Source: Cervus elaphus | Taxonomy: Eukaryota > Chordata > Mammalia > Artiodactyla > Cervidae | Length of the DNA: 64,000 bases | Reading direction: 5' to 3' | Assembly: GCF_910594005.1 (NCBI RefSeq) | Contig: NC_057841.1 | Location: 18,399,001-18,463,000, forward strand | Shown here: one piece after another, positions 22,919 through 38,034 of the stretch | Position numbering within the stretch: the first letter of the stretch is position 1 | Layout of the letters: every line of letters begins with the position of its first letter | Notes under the pieces: generated by a model | The model's input: only the letters and a program-made list of their open reading frames with translations | Told to the model about the DNA's origin: nothing | Database searches by the model: none | Translations under genes and position numbers: made by a program

Positions 22919-23363
22919 CCCCAACTCTAATTAGGCCTAAATTCATCTGGCAACTTGCAAACATTCCAAGATTCAAAGCCCTATTCTGGATGATCTAATT
23001 TCCTACCATTAACCCCACTCCCATACACCACTGTGCTAATTCTCTAGTCTGATTAATACACTCCAAAATCCTAACTTTCTAATTTTAAAACTGTAAGTCT
23101 ATGTATAAAACCATTTCAAATCCTCCACATGACAAAACAGAATATAAATTTTAAAAAAAGTTTAAACCACTGAACTGCAAAATAATATTCATATATTTCA
23201 TATATGTATATATATATAACTCAAACATTTGCAGCATTTCACACCCAAAATTGATGATCCTAAGAGTAACTAAAGGAAGTACAGGTTCCCTCACCATGGG
23301 CTCTTTTATTATAGGACAAGATAGAATAGAATACTATAGAAGAGACTTGATTAATTTTGAACA

Positions 23364-23637
23364 CTGCTGCTGCTGCTGCTAAGTCGCTTCAGTCATGTCC
23401 AACTCTGTGAGATCCCATAGACGGCAGCCCACCAGGCTCCGCTGTCCCTGGGATTCTCCAGGCAAGAACACTGGAGTGGGTTGCCATTTCCTCCTCCAAT
23501 GCATGAAAGTGAAAAGTGAAAGTGAAGTCGCTCAGTCATGTCCAACTCTTTGCAACCCCATGGACTGCAGCCTACCAGGCTCCTCCATCCATGGGATTTT
23601 CCATGCAAGAGTACTGGAGTGGGTTACCATTGCCTTC
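23364..23637 (-). mobile_element. Dimeric Bov-A2 type SINE, antisense
   Basis: A (CTG)n tail at 23366-23380 is followed by two Bov-A units, from AAGTCGCTTCAGTCATG and from GTGAAGTCGCTCAGTCATG at about 23523. Confidence 0.85.
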
Positions 23638-24589
23638 TCTGCAATTTTGAATGAATTCTTCATTTTTTAAACTCATACGACTCACTATTAGAAACTCAGA
23701 AATCAGATTCAGACAACCTAGAATTTCACCCTACCCAAAAATACTTTCTCAACTAAGGAAATGCAAAAATTAAGACAGCAAGAGATTCTTTCATAATATA
23801 GTTTATTTTCCCCACAGAATACACAATTCTTCTTTTAAGTAAGTGCTTACAGAAAATAATGGCTGTATAAAGTTAGCCAAAAACTGCAGTTTCTGTAGTG
23901 ATGAATTGGTAAAAAAATTCAACTATTAAATACTAAAGAGCAGGATGCACAAAATCTGCAAGTGTTTCCCCTAAGCCCAAAGTTTATGTATATTTAAAAG
24001 AAAACAAAAGCCTCATATATTTACCCAAGATGAGGTATTTTCCCAATCTATTTTCTTCACAACTGTTTTAAACCTTTTAATAATAATAATAAAAAAAAGT
24101 CATTCTAGATATTTTAGAGTACTTTGTTAGCTTCACAATTTAAAAAACATAAATTAAAAATCTCAAACTTTGAGAGAGCAAATATGAAAGTTTTTAAATC
24201 CTTGAAAATACATAATACATAAACAATGCAGAGAGGAGTTGGTAAACGGAAGGAAGAGGAGAAAGATGCTAACTTGCTTATAACTGGGAATTTGCTTTTG
24301 CTCTAATTTCTTTTATTGCCGAGGCACGGAATAGAACCATCATACAATTTTCCTAAAAAAGAGGAATTCACCATAAATGTTGACTTTATAGACCTAAATT
24401 TCTGGTTCTAAGTCTTTCTGGGGTCAAAAGCCACCTCAAAACATCTAACAAAAGCTTTGAGCTGTCCCTATAAAAACACATAAGACACAAAAAATTCTGC
24501 ATAGAATTTCAAGTTTTTGTAGGTTTCCTGATTCCAGTTTAAGAACCTCTGATACAATTTAGGAGTTTTGGTAGATTGTTTTAGGTGTA

Positions 24590-24785
24590 ATGATGGTACT
24601 GTAGCTATGTTAGAGACATACAGAAATATTTAAGATGATACAATATTGGAATTTGCTTCAAAATAACAGTGAAATAAAAACAGTGGCCTTGAGTTAGTAA
24701 TTAATGAAGCTAGGAGACAGGGCGCTGGAAGTTCATGACATTATTCTCTACTTCTGCGGGTTTGAAATTTTCCAGAATAACAAGT
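24590..24785 (+). mobile_element. Old L1 (L1M-type) 3' end
   Basis: TTGGAATTTGCTTCAAAATA, then TTGAGTTAGTAATTAATGAA, TTATTCTCTACTTCTGCGG and GAAATTTTCCAGAATAACAA follow the 3' UTR pattern of old mammalian L1s. Confidence 0.65.
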
Positions 24786-24792
24786 ACAAACA

Positions 24793-24950
24793 CATTCACA
24801 TACTTGCATATGTCTGTGTGTGTAGCCACAAAAAAGACTACTTAAAAAAAAAAAATCACAAATGCATTCACATACTTGCACTTGTGTGTGTGTTTGTGTA
24901 CAGCCACAGAAAAGACTACTTAAACACACACACACACATACACACACACA
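24793..24950. repeat. CA/TG-rich imperfect tandem duplication
   Basis: CATTCACATACTTGCA occurs at 24793 and 24865 (period 72). In each unit it is followed by a TG run and AGCCACA(G)AAAAGACTACTTAAA. The second unit ends in (CA)n at 24925-24951. Confidence 0.8.
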
Positions 24951-25793
24951 CCATTAAAACAGTTGGTTTCCATGCAGACAGATCATCAGAGCTTAGGTTT
25001 CTGACTCTCTAGAAAACTCTTCTCAGTCTGCCGGGCCACACTTGGTTAAAAAAAAGAAGAGGGGAGAGGGCTGCACCCTCAACAGCACAGCTTGAGTCCA
25101 TGTGGCCATCCCCTGTCCTCCATGAAAACTACGCATATAAATTCCTTCCTAGAGAGGCACACAACCTGCTTATCCTGTACCAAGCCTACCAAGGTACTGA
25201 ATAACACTCATGGATCAAACATTAAAACTACACCATTCAATCTATCAAAAAAGAAGTGTCAAGAGATTTTATTAAGGACCTACAAGAAAAACAGGAACTT
25301 CATGTTCACTATATTTACCTTGAAGGGCCTGCTACTATACCATGATTAATAAACCAAGAACTTTTAAAAATAGTTATTTAAGATAAACATCTGATCCCGA
25401 TGACAATACATCTCTTTCTCTCTAAAGATCTGAATTCCAAATATCAGCTGAAACATCTGACTATCCAGAAGTATTTCTGTGTTCAAGGGCATAGAATGGG
25501 AACAAATGTAGAGATGTGTTTTTGGTTTGAGTCATTTTGTGAATCAGTCAAATTCTTATTCACATAAAAATATGTCAATATATTCAATACAAACATAAAT
25601 TTACTTCCACCTCAACTAGTTATAATACTGTTATGTATAATAACTTTATCTGAGTAGGTTCCTACTTGATCTTTGGTTATAGGTACTAAATAATTTTAAT
25701 TCCTTTGCTATCCCTTCCAAATAATACTTTCAATATCTATATAAAAAAATCAGAGAATAGTTAGGAACCCACCATATGCAAGAAAACAACTTA

Positions 25794-28920
<3,127 letters not shown>

Positions 28921-28988
28921 ATTTTAAGCTGCACGTTGATGTCCAGGTCACAGCTGTAGACATAGTGAAACTTCTCCGCTTCCCCCAT
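28921..28988 (-). CDS. PIK3C3: PIK3C3 (VPS34) coding exon 1, start codon
   Basis: First coding exon of the class III phosphatidylinositol 3-kinase, the lipid kinase that makes PI3P from phosphatidylinositol on endosomes and autophagosome precursors, in complex with PIK3R4/VPS15, Beclin 1 and ATG14 or UVRAG. On the minus strand the ATG is at 28988-28986 and the frame begins MGEAEKFHYVYSCDLDINV, matching the known mammalian N terminus as I remember it. It encodes 22 full residues plus two bases (AT) of Ile23. The donor is AAAAT|GTGAGA, so the intron starts at 28920. Start context has G at +4 but C at -3, so it is not an optimal Kozak context. Residue 10 is Val where I recall Ile in human. The exon lies inside a CpG island, as expected for a housekeeping gene. 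Identity rests on four consecutive exons splicing in frame. Confidence 0.96.
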
Positions 28989-29079
28989 GGGACCTCCGGG
29001 TAACAGGTACACCTAAGGCCGAGAATAGGGCGCTAGGAAGAGGCTTGGGCTGAACTCGCAGACCAGCACCACACAGGCG

Positions 29080-29087
29080 CTTCCGGT
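29080..29087 (-). promoter_or_regulatory. ETS-like site in the PIK3C3 promoter
   Basis: On the gene strand the sequence is ACCGGAAG, a good match to the ETS/GABPA core, about 95 bp upstream of the ATG. Such sites are common in TATA-less housekeeping promoters. Match by eye only. Confidence 0.5.
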
Positions 29088-29173
29088 TCCGCCTCTCGGC
29101 CCCGGCGCCGCCAATCCCTGCCCGGAGCGCGACCGCTTGCGGCGGAACTCCCCGCCCCGCCCAAGCGTCCTCC

Positions 29174-29185
29174 TGCGCATGTGCA
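29174..29185 (-). promoter_or_regulatory. NRF1-like site
   Basis: TGCGCATGTGCA resembles the palindromic NRF1 motif (GCGCATGCGC) with one change that looks like a CpG-to-TpG transition. It lies about 190 bp upstream of the start codon, at the outer edge of the CpG island. Confidence 0.5.
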
Positions 29186-29194
29186 AAGGGACCT

Positions 29195-29203
29195 GCCATC
29201 TTG
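29195..29203 (-). promoter_or_regulatory. YY1-like site, possible initiator
   Basis: On the gene strand the sequence is CAAGATGGC, the core of the YY1 motif (AAGATGGC). YY1 sites of this orientation often lie just downstream of the start site in housekeeping promoters, so transcription could start slightly right of this point. That is an inference. Confidence 0.5.
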
Positions 29204-29867
29204 CTTGAGGGCAAACAGCATTCCGGAAACGTAGTGTACTTGGTTACATTCCAGACTTCCTGTATTGTTTCGTATTTCCGAGGTTTTGTTTTCGATTTTT
29301 TGTTTTAAGAAAGTAAGAAACTGTCTTTTGATTCTGATCTGTTCTGAAGTCAGACCAAAAGGAAATTCAATTCAAAAAGAAGTGTAACAACTTTCACTGC
29401 CTGAAGGTTAACCAAGGAATAAACAAAAAGGTTAGAGATTTCCCAAGTGTAAATTTCAGTTGCCGTTCGAAAACCTGTAGTTTAATCACGTATTTGCTCT
29501 CTCAAGCAAAGATTTCCTCTTTCTGTTCTAAAGAGTGGAGAAAGGACTAAGCAAAGAGCAAGGAAATTTGGCTTTCAGTTTGGGTCATACAAATAATGTG
29601 CGCTACTTTGATTAGAATGCTTGTGTGCTTGTTTACCGCTGGATGTTCTCAGACCCAATGTACGCTTGAAGACCTAACCCTTGTTGGGACGTAGAAACAT
29701 CCAGTAACAACTCTAGGACTCAGAATTCTGACCTCTAAACTCCTACAATATTTATTTTTAGTATATAAAACTGTAATTTTTAGTATGTAAAACTGTAATG
29801 GAATTGTAATCACTTCCAACTAGAACCAAAGCTCTTGGCAAGAGCAATGTGTCCCTTGGTGCCTAAG

Positions 29868-30070
29868 GACTTCTCTGTTGGGTCAGATGGTAAAGAAGCC
29901 GCCTGCAATGCAGGAGACCCAGTTGGATCCCTGTGTTGAGAAAATCCCCTGGAGAAGGAAATGGCAACCCACTCCAGTATTCTTGCCTGGGAAGTTCCAT
30001 GGACAGAGGAACCTGATGGGCTACAGACAATGGGGTCTGGAAGAGTCAGAAATGGCTGAGTACGCACTTG
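29868..30070 (+). mobile_element. Bov-tA SINE upstream of the PIK3C3 promoter
   Basis: GACTTCTCTGTTGGGTCAG head, TTCTTGCCTGGGAAGTTCCA, ending in GAAGAGTCAGAAATGGCTGA. It lies about 0.7 kb upstream of the CpG island. Confidence 0.85.
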
Positions 30071-30121
30071 ATGATTGATATATTGTTGAGTGTAATAATT
30101 GCTATTCATTATTTTTAGTTA

Positions 30122-30335
30122 TGAGCTTCCCTGATGGCTCAGATGGTAAAGCGTCTGCCTGCAATGCGGGAGACCTAGGTTCCATCCCTGGGTTGGGAAG
30201 ATCTCCTTGAAGAAGGAAATGGCAACCCACTCCAGTATTCTTGCCTGGAGAATCCCAGGGACGGAGGAGCCTGGTAGGCTACAGTCCACGGGGTCGCAAA
30301 GAGTCGGACACGACTGAGCGACTTCACTTCACTTC
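30122..30335 (+). mobile_element. Bov-tA SINE, little diverged
   Basis: GAGCTTCCCTGATGGCTCAG head to AAGAGTCGGACACGACTGAGCG and a CTTCACTTCACTTC tail. CpGs in the tRNA-like part and the 3' end are kept, so this copy looks young. Confidence 0.9.
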
Positions 30336-31104
30336 TTCATTGTTAGTGATATTGAATAGAAATATCTATGTGTTTATTTTTAGGTGTCATATTATAAGAG
30401 AGACAATGCTAGAGTGTGTGTAAGTTATTATAATTTAGGGGAGAAGAAAAAGTTTTCAAGGAAAGATTGAAAGGACTGTAGCCGTTTAACTTAGAAAGTA
30501 AAAAAAAAAAAAAAAAAAAATGACTCATGTACAATGTTTTGTCCAAAGTAAGTTTTTAAAAACATTTGTGGAAGTAACAGTAGGAAAAAACATGAATTAG
30601 TCTCTTATAAGGTACAGTTCTAACAAAAAGCAGACTTGACCTGTTCCTAAGTAATAACATAACTACTACCAATGGCTGGAACTTACAGGAAATGTAATTT
30701 TAGGAAGTAATGAAACTTGAACTTTCTAATCAACAGAGCTCCCAATGATAAAACAAACAGTTACAAGTCCCCTGTCTATGGGATAATTCCAGTGGTGGAT
30801 GCCAGGTCTAAGGTGAAACAGGTTGCTCAAACTTGAATAAAATATTGACAATTTGTAAAGAACTGAATTTTCTGCTGACTTAAATTGCTTTTATCACAAT
30901 GTTATTTAATGTATAAACTTGTGTAAACTTCATATATACACAAATATATTTCTTATAAAATTTTAAAAACCAAGTTTACAAATTAGACATAAAAACTTCA
31001 AATTAACAACCTTAGTGCAGTACATAGCCTTTTTGCTGAAACCTGTTGCCTACAGCATGAATATGGAATTGATGACTCTTACAGAACTGGTTTTTTGAAA
31101 TTCA
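30336..31104. other. Upstream flank without recognised features
   Basis: AT-rich, with an A21-22 tract at about 30500. I see no gene or repeat family here. Confidence 0.6.
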
Positions 31105-31622
31105 AGACCTCTGTATAAAAAGCAGAGACATTACTTTTCCAACAAAGTTCTGCCTAGTCAAGGCTATGGTTCTTCCAGTAGTCACATATGGATGTGAGAG
31201 TTGGACTATAAAGAAAGCTGAGCACTGAAAAATTGATGCTTTTGAACTGTGGTGTTGGAGAAGACTCTTGAGAGTCCCTTGGGCTGCAAGGAGATCCAAC
31301 CAGTCCATCCTAAAGGAAATTAGTCTTGAATATTCATCGGAAGGACTGATGCTGAAGCTGAACTGCCAATCCTTTGGCCACCTGATGCATAGAACTGACT
31401 CATTTGAAAAGACCCTGATGCTGGGAAGGATTGAGGGCAGGAGGAGAAGGGGACGACAGAGGATGAGATGGTTGGATGGCATCACTGACTCAATGGACAT
31501 GAGTTTGAGTAAACTCTGGGAGTTGGTGGTGAACAGGGAGGCCTGACATGCTGCAGTCCATGGGGTCGCAAAGAGTTGGACACTACTGAGTGACCGAACT
31601 GGACTGAACTGAACTGATACTG
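31105..31622 (+). mobile_element. BovB 3' fragment
   Basis: Starts at AAAAAGCAGAGACATTACTT and runs through CGGATGTGAGAGTTGG-type sequence and GACGACAGAGGATGAGATGG to a (CTGAA)n tail. The open frame at 31268-31546 is the C-terminal part of the BovB polyprotein (RGRQRMRWLDGITDSMDMSL). Confidence 0.9.
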
Positions 31623-33499
31623 CCCTTATATGGCAATTCAATTTTCTTGTCTCCTTTTGTATTCAAATAACTATGAACTCTTTATTAGTCTAAGTACCAT
31701 GAGGGTATTTGGCCTTAATTGACCCCAAAAGTACTTTTTTTTTTTTTGTCTTAAGTCTATCTGTTCTTTTCTCATTAGCTCATAACAGTTAAAGTTCCAA
31801 TACAGTTACAGACACACCACAGATAAAGGCATAAAAATGAAATATCAATATTTAGTTCTAAGATATTCATTCATAGGGTCCAGGATAGACTTATGTTAAT
31901 GTTTGAAAGGTAGTAATCAAGAAAATATGTTTAAAAATGTTTAAAAAAACATTAAAAATATATTATGTGGGAATCTTAGAAGACTGTACTGTAATTGTCA
32001 ATGACGATAATGTAACAAGGAAAACTAATATGCAAGTGAAGAGGATAATGGTAGGTCACAGAAGCATTGGAAAAGTCACAGAAATCAAAACTGGCAATGT
32101 CTTTCCTGGACCAACCATAGATCAAGAAGATGTGGTTAGTAGATGTGAGTATCAGACTCCAGTTAGCAAGACCATGGAAAATGAAAGCCTTGGGTATTTT
32201 TTTCTAAAAGGAAAGAAGTGATGTCTTCCTTCCCATGTGATCTTTTACAACTCATAAATATAAGACACTTAAAGTTATAGAACATAGTTCTTGCATTGCA
32301 AAAATTCTCAGTTTTACAGACTACTGCATGTCTGTAGGAAAATAACTTTTTGCATAAATGTTTTCTTTATGTGGTAGGCTACTTCATTGAATATTTGGTG
32401 TCATATCCAATTTTAATTTAATTAACTCATCTTTGTAGTTGCAGTTTTTATTTTGTTTTCTTTGCCATATTGTTTTCAATTTAATGTTTATTCAAAATAC
32501 AAACTTTAATGTTGGTTGAGAAGTTTGTTGATAATAATCTGTTCCCTCAAGTTGCCCAGGACTTATGTAGTTATTATCAGGTTTATTTTTGTCAGTTTCT
32601 GTCACCCAGTTCATTCTCTTTAGCTTGTAATAAAAAAGTTGACTCAAAGCTTAAAATATTTACCATCTGTTATTAGCCTTCCATCAAGATAAAATAACTG
32701 TGATATTATGAGATTAAAATAATCTCAAAACTGCTTTTTTTTCAATTAAAAATTGTCTTTACAAGTTTTCTAGTAACTCTAGGTATTTTTAGAACCTAAT
32801 CACATGATAGAGCAGACAACATTGTCAGGAAACTTGGAAAAATCCTACATCATAAGCCAAGACTTATAGCCATTTGTCAAGTGACAACGTTGAGAAAGGT
32901 GAACTTGAGACTGTCTCCTAGTGATCTTGTTATAGGAACCTTCAAAGTTTGGGTGATTCCATTGAAAAAAGTAATTTCTATCAGCTACAAAATAGAACAG
33001 ATCAAAAGAATGCATTTTCTGAAAAATAATAAAAGTATACTCTGTGTATGTGCTCCTTCTACTCTGTAATTAAAGCTCCTTTAAGTGTCATGAGGGGAAA
33101 AAAAATTCTGATAGTTGAATAATATTATTGTCAAAAATCGCAGTTGTAAAAGAAGAATGGGGTCATATTTCCCCCAGAAAGCATAATCAGGACCCTCCCA
33201 AGGAAAATGCTTCTGGGTTAAACTCTTTGTGCCTCTTCAACCCCCTCATTCAATAAGAGGAGTGATCTCTAGACCTTGGAAAGAAGAGCTTTAAAACTGT
33301 GAGAACTATCTGCTGTTATTTATAATCTCTTGATTTAAGATTTTTAGGGATTTTTAAAACTATAAGCCCCATAGGCTCTGGGCTTTTATAACATGTTCGA
33401 GACCCCAAAAGAGTCTCCATTTTCCTCCCCTACCCTTGCCATAAAAACAAACAAACAAACAAAAAGATTAGATTTATGTACTGCAGGCCTGAGATTGCT
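31623..33499. other. Upstream flank, unique AT-rich sequence
   Basis: No recognised gene or repeat. A 94-codon open frame at 31937-32221 has no recognisable domain. Confidence 0.5.
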
Positions 33500-33735
33500 A
33501 CCTCTGAGAAGCCTCCTCTGACCCCACCTTTCCTCCCAACACTAGAGTAAGTCATCTCACTCAAAGATCCATTCCTCCTGTATTCTTCTTCCATAATATT
33601 TTCATAGTCTTTATAATAATTATTTAGTTGATGGCTGTCTCTTCCATTAGACTACAAGTTCTCCAAGGAAAAGATTTCTGTCAATTTTATTTACCCCTGT
33701 ACTTTACTTTAGTTCCTGGCAAAAAACAGATATTG
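33500..33735 (+). mobile_element. L2 3' end
   Basis: AAGCCTCCTCTGACCCCAC, then TTAGACTACAAGTTCTCCAA and TAGTTCCTGGCAAAAAACAG follow the 3' end pattern of L2. Confidence 0.65.
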
Positions 33736-33769
33736 AATAAGAGAAGTAGGAAAGAACCTAGCACTTGAA

Positions 33770-33955
33770 AAACTATTATCTGTCAGCACATTACATCAGT
33801 GTATTTATTTCAGCAAAATAGTGAAGCAGGTTCTGTTATACTATTTTACAGAAAAGTAACTGTAATGTAAGTTAGGTGATTTATATAGAATTAATAGCTA
33901 ATAAATGGCAGAAGCAGATGTGTTCGACTTCAAAACACATGATAGTTTTACCAAA
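33770..33955 (-). mobile_element. MIR SINE, antisense, diverged
   Basis: TATTTTACAGAAAAGTAACTG and the AATAGCTAATAAATGGCAGA end match a decayed antisense MIR. Confidence 0.55.
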
Positions 33956-35909
33956 CTGTGAAGGAATATTCCAGAATAATTCCTAAATTTAATTTTTGTA
34001 ACAGGAAAAAAATTATTAATGGCAGTCCCTTTAGCATCCTTGGTGTTATTTAGCACTGCCATTGATTCCCTCTACCTCTCTATAGATTATACTCTCAGTA
34101 AACATCTTGACTCACTACAGATTGACTCCATGGAGGGAGGAAACTTGGGCCCACTCAGCATCTTTTCAGGTCATCCATTAATTTAACAAATTTTTACTTA
34201 GTCCTAAAAATGTGCCAAGAACTGCAGAAAGCATTGTATTAGACACTGGCCTCTCCAATCTCCCCAGAGAACAGTGTTCCTTGTCTGCATGTGGGTCACC
34301 CCTGACATCATCCCTCAGTGTGTGTTTCCTATGTCATTGTGCAACCTGTCTTCTAATATCATAGGACAAAAAGAGTTTTATTTCATTTGTTCTATACAAA
34401 ACAGTGGGATGATAATGACTTCAGGCATCTCCAAGAACCCATTGTTTTTAGAAAACCCATTACTATGAGCGCAACCTCAGTCTACATTATGTTTGACCTG
34501 TAATTCTGCTCTATGTTCAATCTTTCTTTTTGATTCTATGTGCTTTGAAGGACAGAGAATGCTGCTGTTATTTTTGACACTTCTCATTGCTTTGATTGTA
34601 TGCGTTTGTGTTTGTGCATGAATATTTAATCCCAGAAAGGTTGTTGGCCTGTGAATCAGACTTGGTTCTCTGAGATGAAAAGAAGAAAAGCAATCAGAGC
34701 CTGAGTCCATAGACAGTCATTAGTGACACAAGTAACTCCTCAAGATCCCTGGATTCTTTTAAGTCACTTTGCCACCTACCCAGATTCTTTAAATGCACAG
34801 GGAAAGAATGGCAGAGACCTTAAAAAGACAGAAAGGAGAAAAGGAAAGAAAAGAATGAAAAAGAGGAAGGAAAAGGAGAATTGTTCACTTGAGAGTCTGC
34901 TTGGGTTTGAGCTGTGCATTAGTTTGAGAATTATGGAAGCTAATAATCTTTTCAGAGAGGAATGCTTAGGCTAGCGATGCGATTTGATGAGGGAATAGAC
35001 AGAGAAAGACTAAAGAAGAGAATGTGAGAACTAAAACACTTAGACTTTCATCTTCTCAGAGAAACCTGCAGGACAAAGGTGAAACATTGTCCCTCTTACT
35101 GTCTTAAAGACTGTTGGAGGAGGTTAGGAGAGGACTTGACCACTGGCCAATCCTCAAGCTGGACCTGGAGAATCAGAAGCTCTTCATCCCTCCACTGTCC
35201 TTGGAATGCATGCTCTGCCCATAGTTCCCACAGTGGAAGTTGTGTTTAAGGATGGAGAGTTGAAACAGCAACCTGTTATTGAGACCACATTGGATGTGTG
35301 CATGACTGAACCCCATTAAGGCCTCTCTATAAACTCTTAAGATGCTGTTGAGTGGACCGAACCCACTCCTGGGTAAGTTTCCTTCATATAAACAGCACCA
35401 TCTACCAAGAGTTGCCTCTTTCTTTGGTCTCTCGTTGCCCTCTGCATATGGAGCCAGTTTCAGATTCTACTTAGAAGCTCTCAAGTTTGCAAGTCAACAG
35501 GCAAAACAACACAGAAGTGATAGTCTATACCAGGGTTCTTCACAGGCATTAAGAGGAAAGGGAGGCTTTCTAGAACCTCATGATCTGTTTAAAATTGGAG
35601 TTAAATTTTAGTTGTTTTGTGAACTTATTTTCTGTTTCTCTCAATGTTTGTTTGAACATATTAATTCTGAATATCTTTTCTCTTATTCTGTATTCAGATT
35701 TTACCTTTATGTTTACCCAGTAGTGGTAGAATTGATTGTTGTTGCACATGGTATTTACAATCTATAAAATCACAGTGCACTGAATTAGTAAATATTGGAA
35801 CACTGACATGCAGCACACAGTAGAGGGAAAAGAGAGGGCCAAAGAAATTCTTTTATGATTAATTTTTTTCTTGTCTTGCCATAAAATATGAATTTTATTT
35901 CACAGAAGG
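33956..35909. other. Upstream flank, mostly unique sequence
   Basis: A short antisense L2-like patch occurs at 34175-34245 (ACAAATTTTTACTTAGTCC). A purine-rich stretch lies at 34800-34880. Short open frames here have no recognisable product. Confidence 0.5.
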
Positions 35910-35924
35910 AAGAGGTGACTTTTT

Positions 35925-36346
35925 TTTTTTTTTTGGTCTTTTTTTTTGTCTTTTTATTTTCCATTTATTTTTATTACTTGGAGGCTAATTACTTTACAAT
36001 ATTGTAGTGGTTTTTGCCATACATTGACATGAATCAGCCATGGATTTACATGTGTTCCCCATCCCGATCCCCCCCTCCCACCTCCCTCTCCACCCGATCC
36101 CTCTGGGTCTTCCCAGTGCACCAGCCCCGAGCACTTGTCTCATGCGTCCAACCTGGGCTGGTGATCTGTTTTACCCTTGATAGTATACATGTTTTGATGC
36201 TGTTCTCTCTAAACATCCCACCTTCACCTTCTCCCACAGAGTCCAAAAGTCTGTTCTATACATCTGTGTCTCTTTTTCTGTTTTGCATATAGGGTTATCG
36301 TTACCATCTTTCTAAATTCCATATATATGCATTAGTATACTGTATT

Positions 36347-36380
<34 letters not shown>

Positions 36381-36607
36381 GTATTGGTCTTTATCTTTCT
36401 GGCTTACTTCACTCTGTATAATGGGCTCCAGTTTCATCCATCTCATTAGAACTGATTCAAATGAATTCTTTTTAATGGCTGAGTAATATTCCATGGTGTA
36501 TATGTACCATATCTTCCTTATCCATTCGTCTGCTGATGGGCATCTAGGTTGCTTCCATGTTCTGGCTATTATAAACAGTGCTGCGATGAACATTGGGGTG
36601 CACGTGT
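35925..36607 (-). mobile_element. Young 5'-truncated ruminant L1, antisense
   Basis: Antisense L1 with its poly(A) as poly(T) at the left, a C-rich 3' UTR at about 36055-36110 and the ORF2 C terminus on the minus strand (CPSADEWIRKIWYIYTMEYY then SAIKKN). A perfect 15-bp target-site duplication, AAGAGGTGACTTTTT, is at 35910-35924 and 36608-36622. Inside, a T tract at 36350-36376 interrupts ORF2 sequence. Confidence 0.93.
36338..36388. repeat. Poly(T) tract flanked by a 12-bp direct repeat, inside the L1
   Basis: TACTGTATTGGT occurs at 36338-36349 and 36377-36388, with 27 T between. Other L1s do not have this tract at this place as I remember the consensus. Confidence 0.88.
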
Positions 36608-36884
36608 AAGAGGTGACTTTTTAGGGAGAAGATATAGCATAAGCAACAAGTAGGTGGGGAAACACAGGTTGCAAGGAAGCTGTAGTTGGCAGAGTGCCCA
36701 TCTTGGGAAGCAGTAGAAAATAACATACCAGAAGGAGGCTGAAGGAAGAATCTGAAAGATAAAGCAGCCCTAGCTAGTCAGGAGACCTGATTTTTATTCC
36801 ACCAGGTGTGATTAGGCATTAAGGGTTTTGAGCAGAGTAACAAACTCATATTATATATTAAGTGTCATTCTCATATGTCATTCT

Positions 36885-37030
36885 CTCAGTCAACAGATAT
36901 TTACTGAGCATTGGCTATCCATCCAGGGCTAGCACTAGAGATCAAGTAGATATATGTAGGTATTGCCTCTGCTGTCCCCAAGGTACAGTCTCATAGGGAA
37001 GGCAGAAAGCTCAACGAGTACAGTTAATCC
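36885..37030 (-). mobile_element. L2 3' end, antisense
   Basis: CAACAGATATTTACTGAGCA, then TATTGCCTCTGCTGTCCCCA and a TCTCATAGGGAAGGCAGAA end. Confidence 0.6.
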
Positions 37031-37311
37031 TCATTGTTGCCAGTCTATACTTACAGATTTACCTACTCACTAAAATTTATTTGTATCTCCCAAATTAATA
37101 CTTATGGCACTTTTATGGTTGTTCACAAACATGAAGATTGGGGAACCTCTAAGTCATCTGGAGTACACATTCCCTGCTGAGGTCAAACAAAGCAGCGCTC
37201 CGTCTCCAGCTCTCAGATTGTAAAGTGTAATTTTTGCAGTCTACTTAGTGTCACATTGTTTTGCGTGTTTGTATTTTTTATTGGTGACATTGCTGTTAAA
37301 TATAGGCCCTA

Positions 37312-37440
37312 GGGACTTCCCTGGCAGCCCAGTGGTTAAGACTCAGTGCTTCCATTGCAGGAGCTTGGTCCCTGTTCGGGGAACTAAGTTCCCACACACC
37401 ATGCAGCATGGCCAAAAAGAAGTTAAAAACACCCCCCAAA
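37312..37440 (+). mobile_element. CHR-type cetartiodactyl SINE
   Basis: GGGACTTCCCTGGCAGCCCA head, AGTGGTTAAGACTCAGTG, and CCATGCAGCATGGCCAAAAA end. This older tRNA-Glu SINE is shared by cetartiodactyls and distinct from Bov-tA. Confidence 0.75.
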
Positions 37441-38034
37441 TGTAGAGCTGAAGTGCTGTCATATGTTCCTAAGTGTAAATTGGTTGTGATGTACCTTATG
37501 GAGAAAATGTTTGAAGTTCCACTCAGGCATGAGTTACAGGGCTGTTGGTCATGACTTCAACATTAGTGAATCAATAATATATATTAAATAAGGTGCCTTT
37601 AAACAGAAACACACATAAAAAGAGATTTTGTGCTGATTAATGAAAATGTGACCAGTGGCTTACAGGAACCTAAACTTGTATTTCCCCTAGGGGCAACGGC
37701 TCAGTATTCACTAATTCAGTGTTCATGACTACTTTATAGAACATAACTACCACAAATAATCAGAACTGACTCATTGTTTATGATAGGTCTGAAAGGTGAT
37801 ATAGTGTGTTTCTACATTTGGGGAGGGGGCAGATGGGACAAAGAAGACTTTGCAAAGGAAGAAAGGATGAAGCAGAGATCTGAAGAATGAGTAGAGATTG
37901 CCTAGGTGACTAGGAAGAAATATAGATAGGAAGGAAAGAATAAAAGTGCTCTGTGCAGAGAAAACATCCTGTGTTTTCTCAAAAAAGAAAAAACAAGGTG
38001 ACTTGAAAGAAGCACAGATCACAGTAGGAAGGAA

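Noticed and set aside
31937..32221. 94-codon frame possibly from a processed pseudogene
   Set aside because: No family recognised, no poly(A) tail or duplication seen, AT-rich; chance open frame cannot be excluded.
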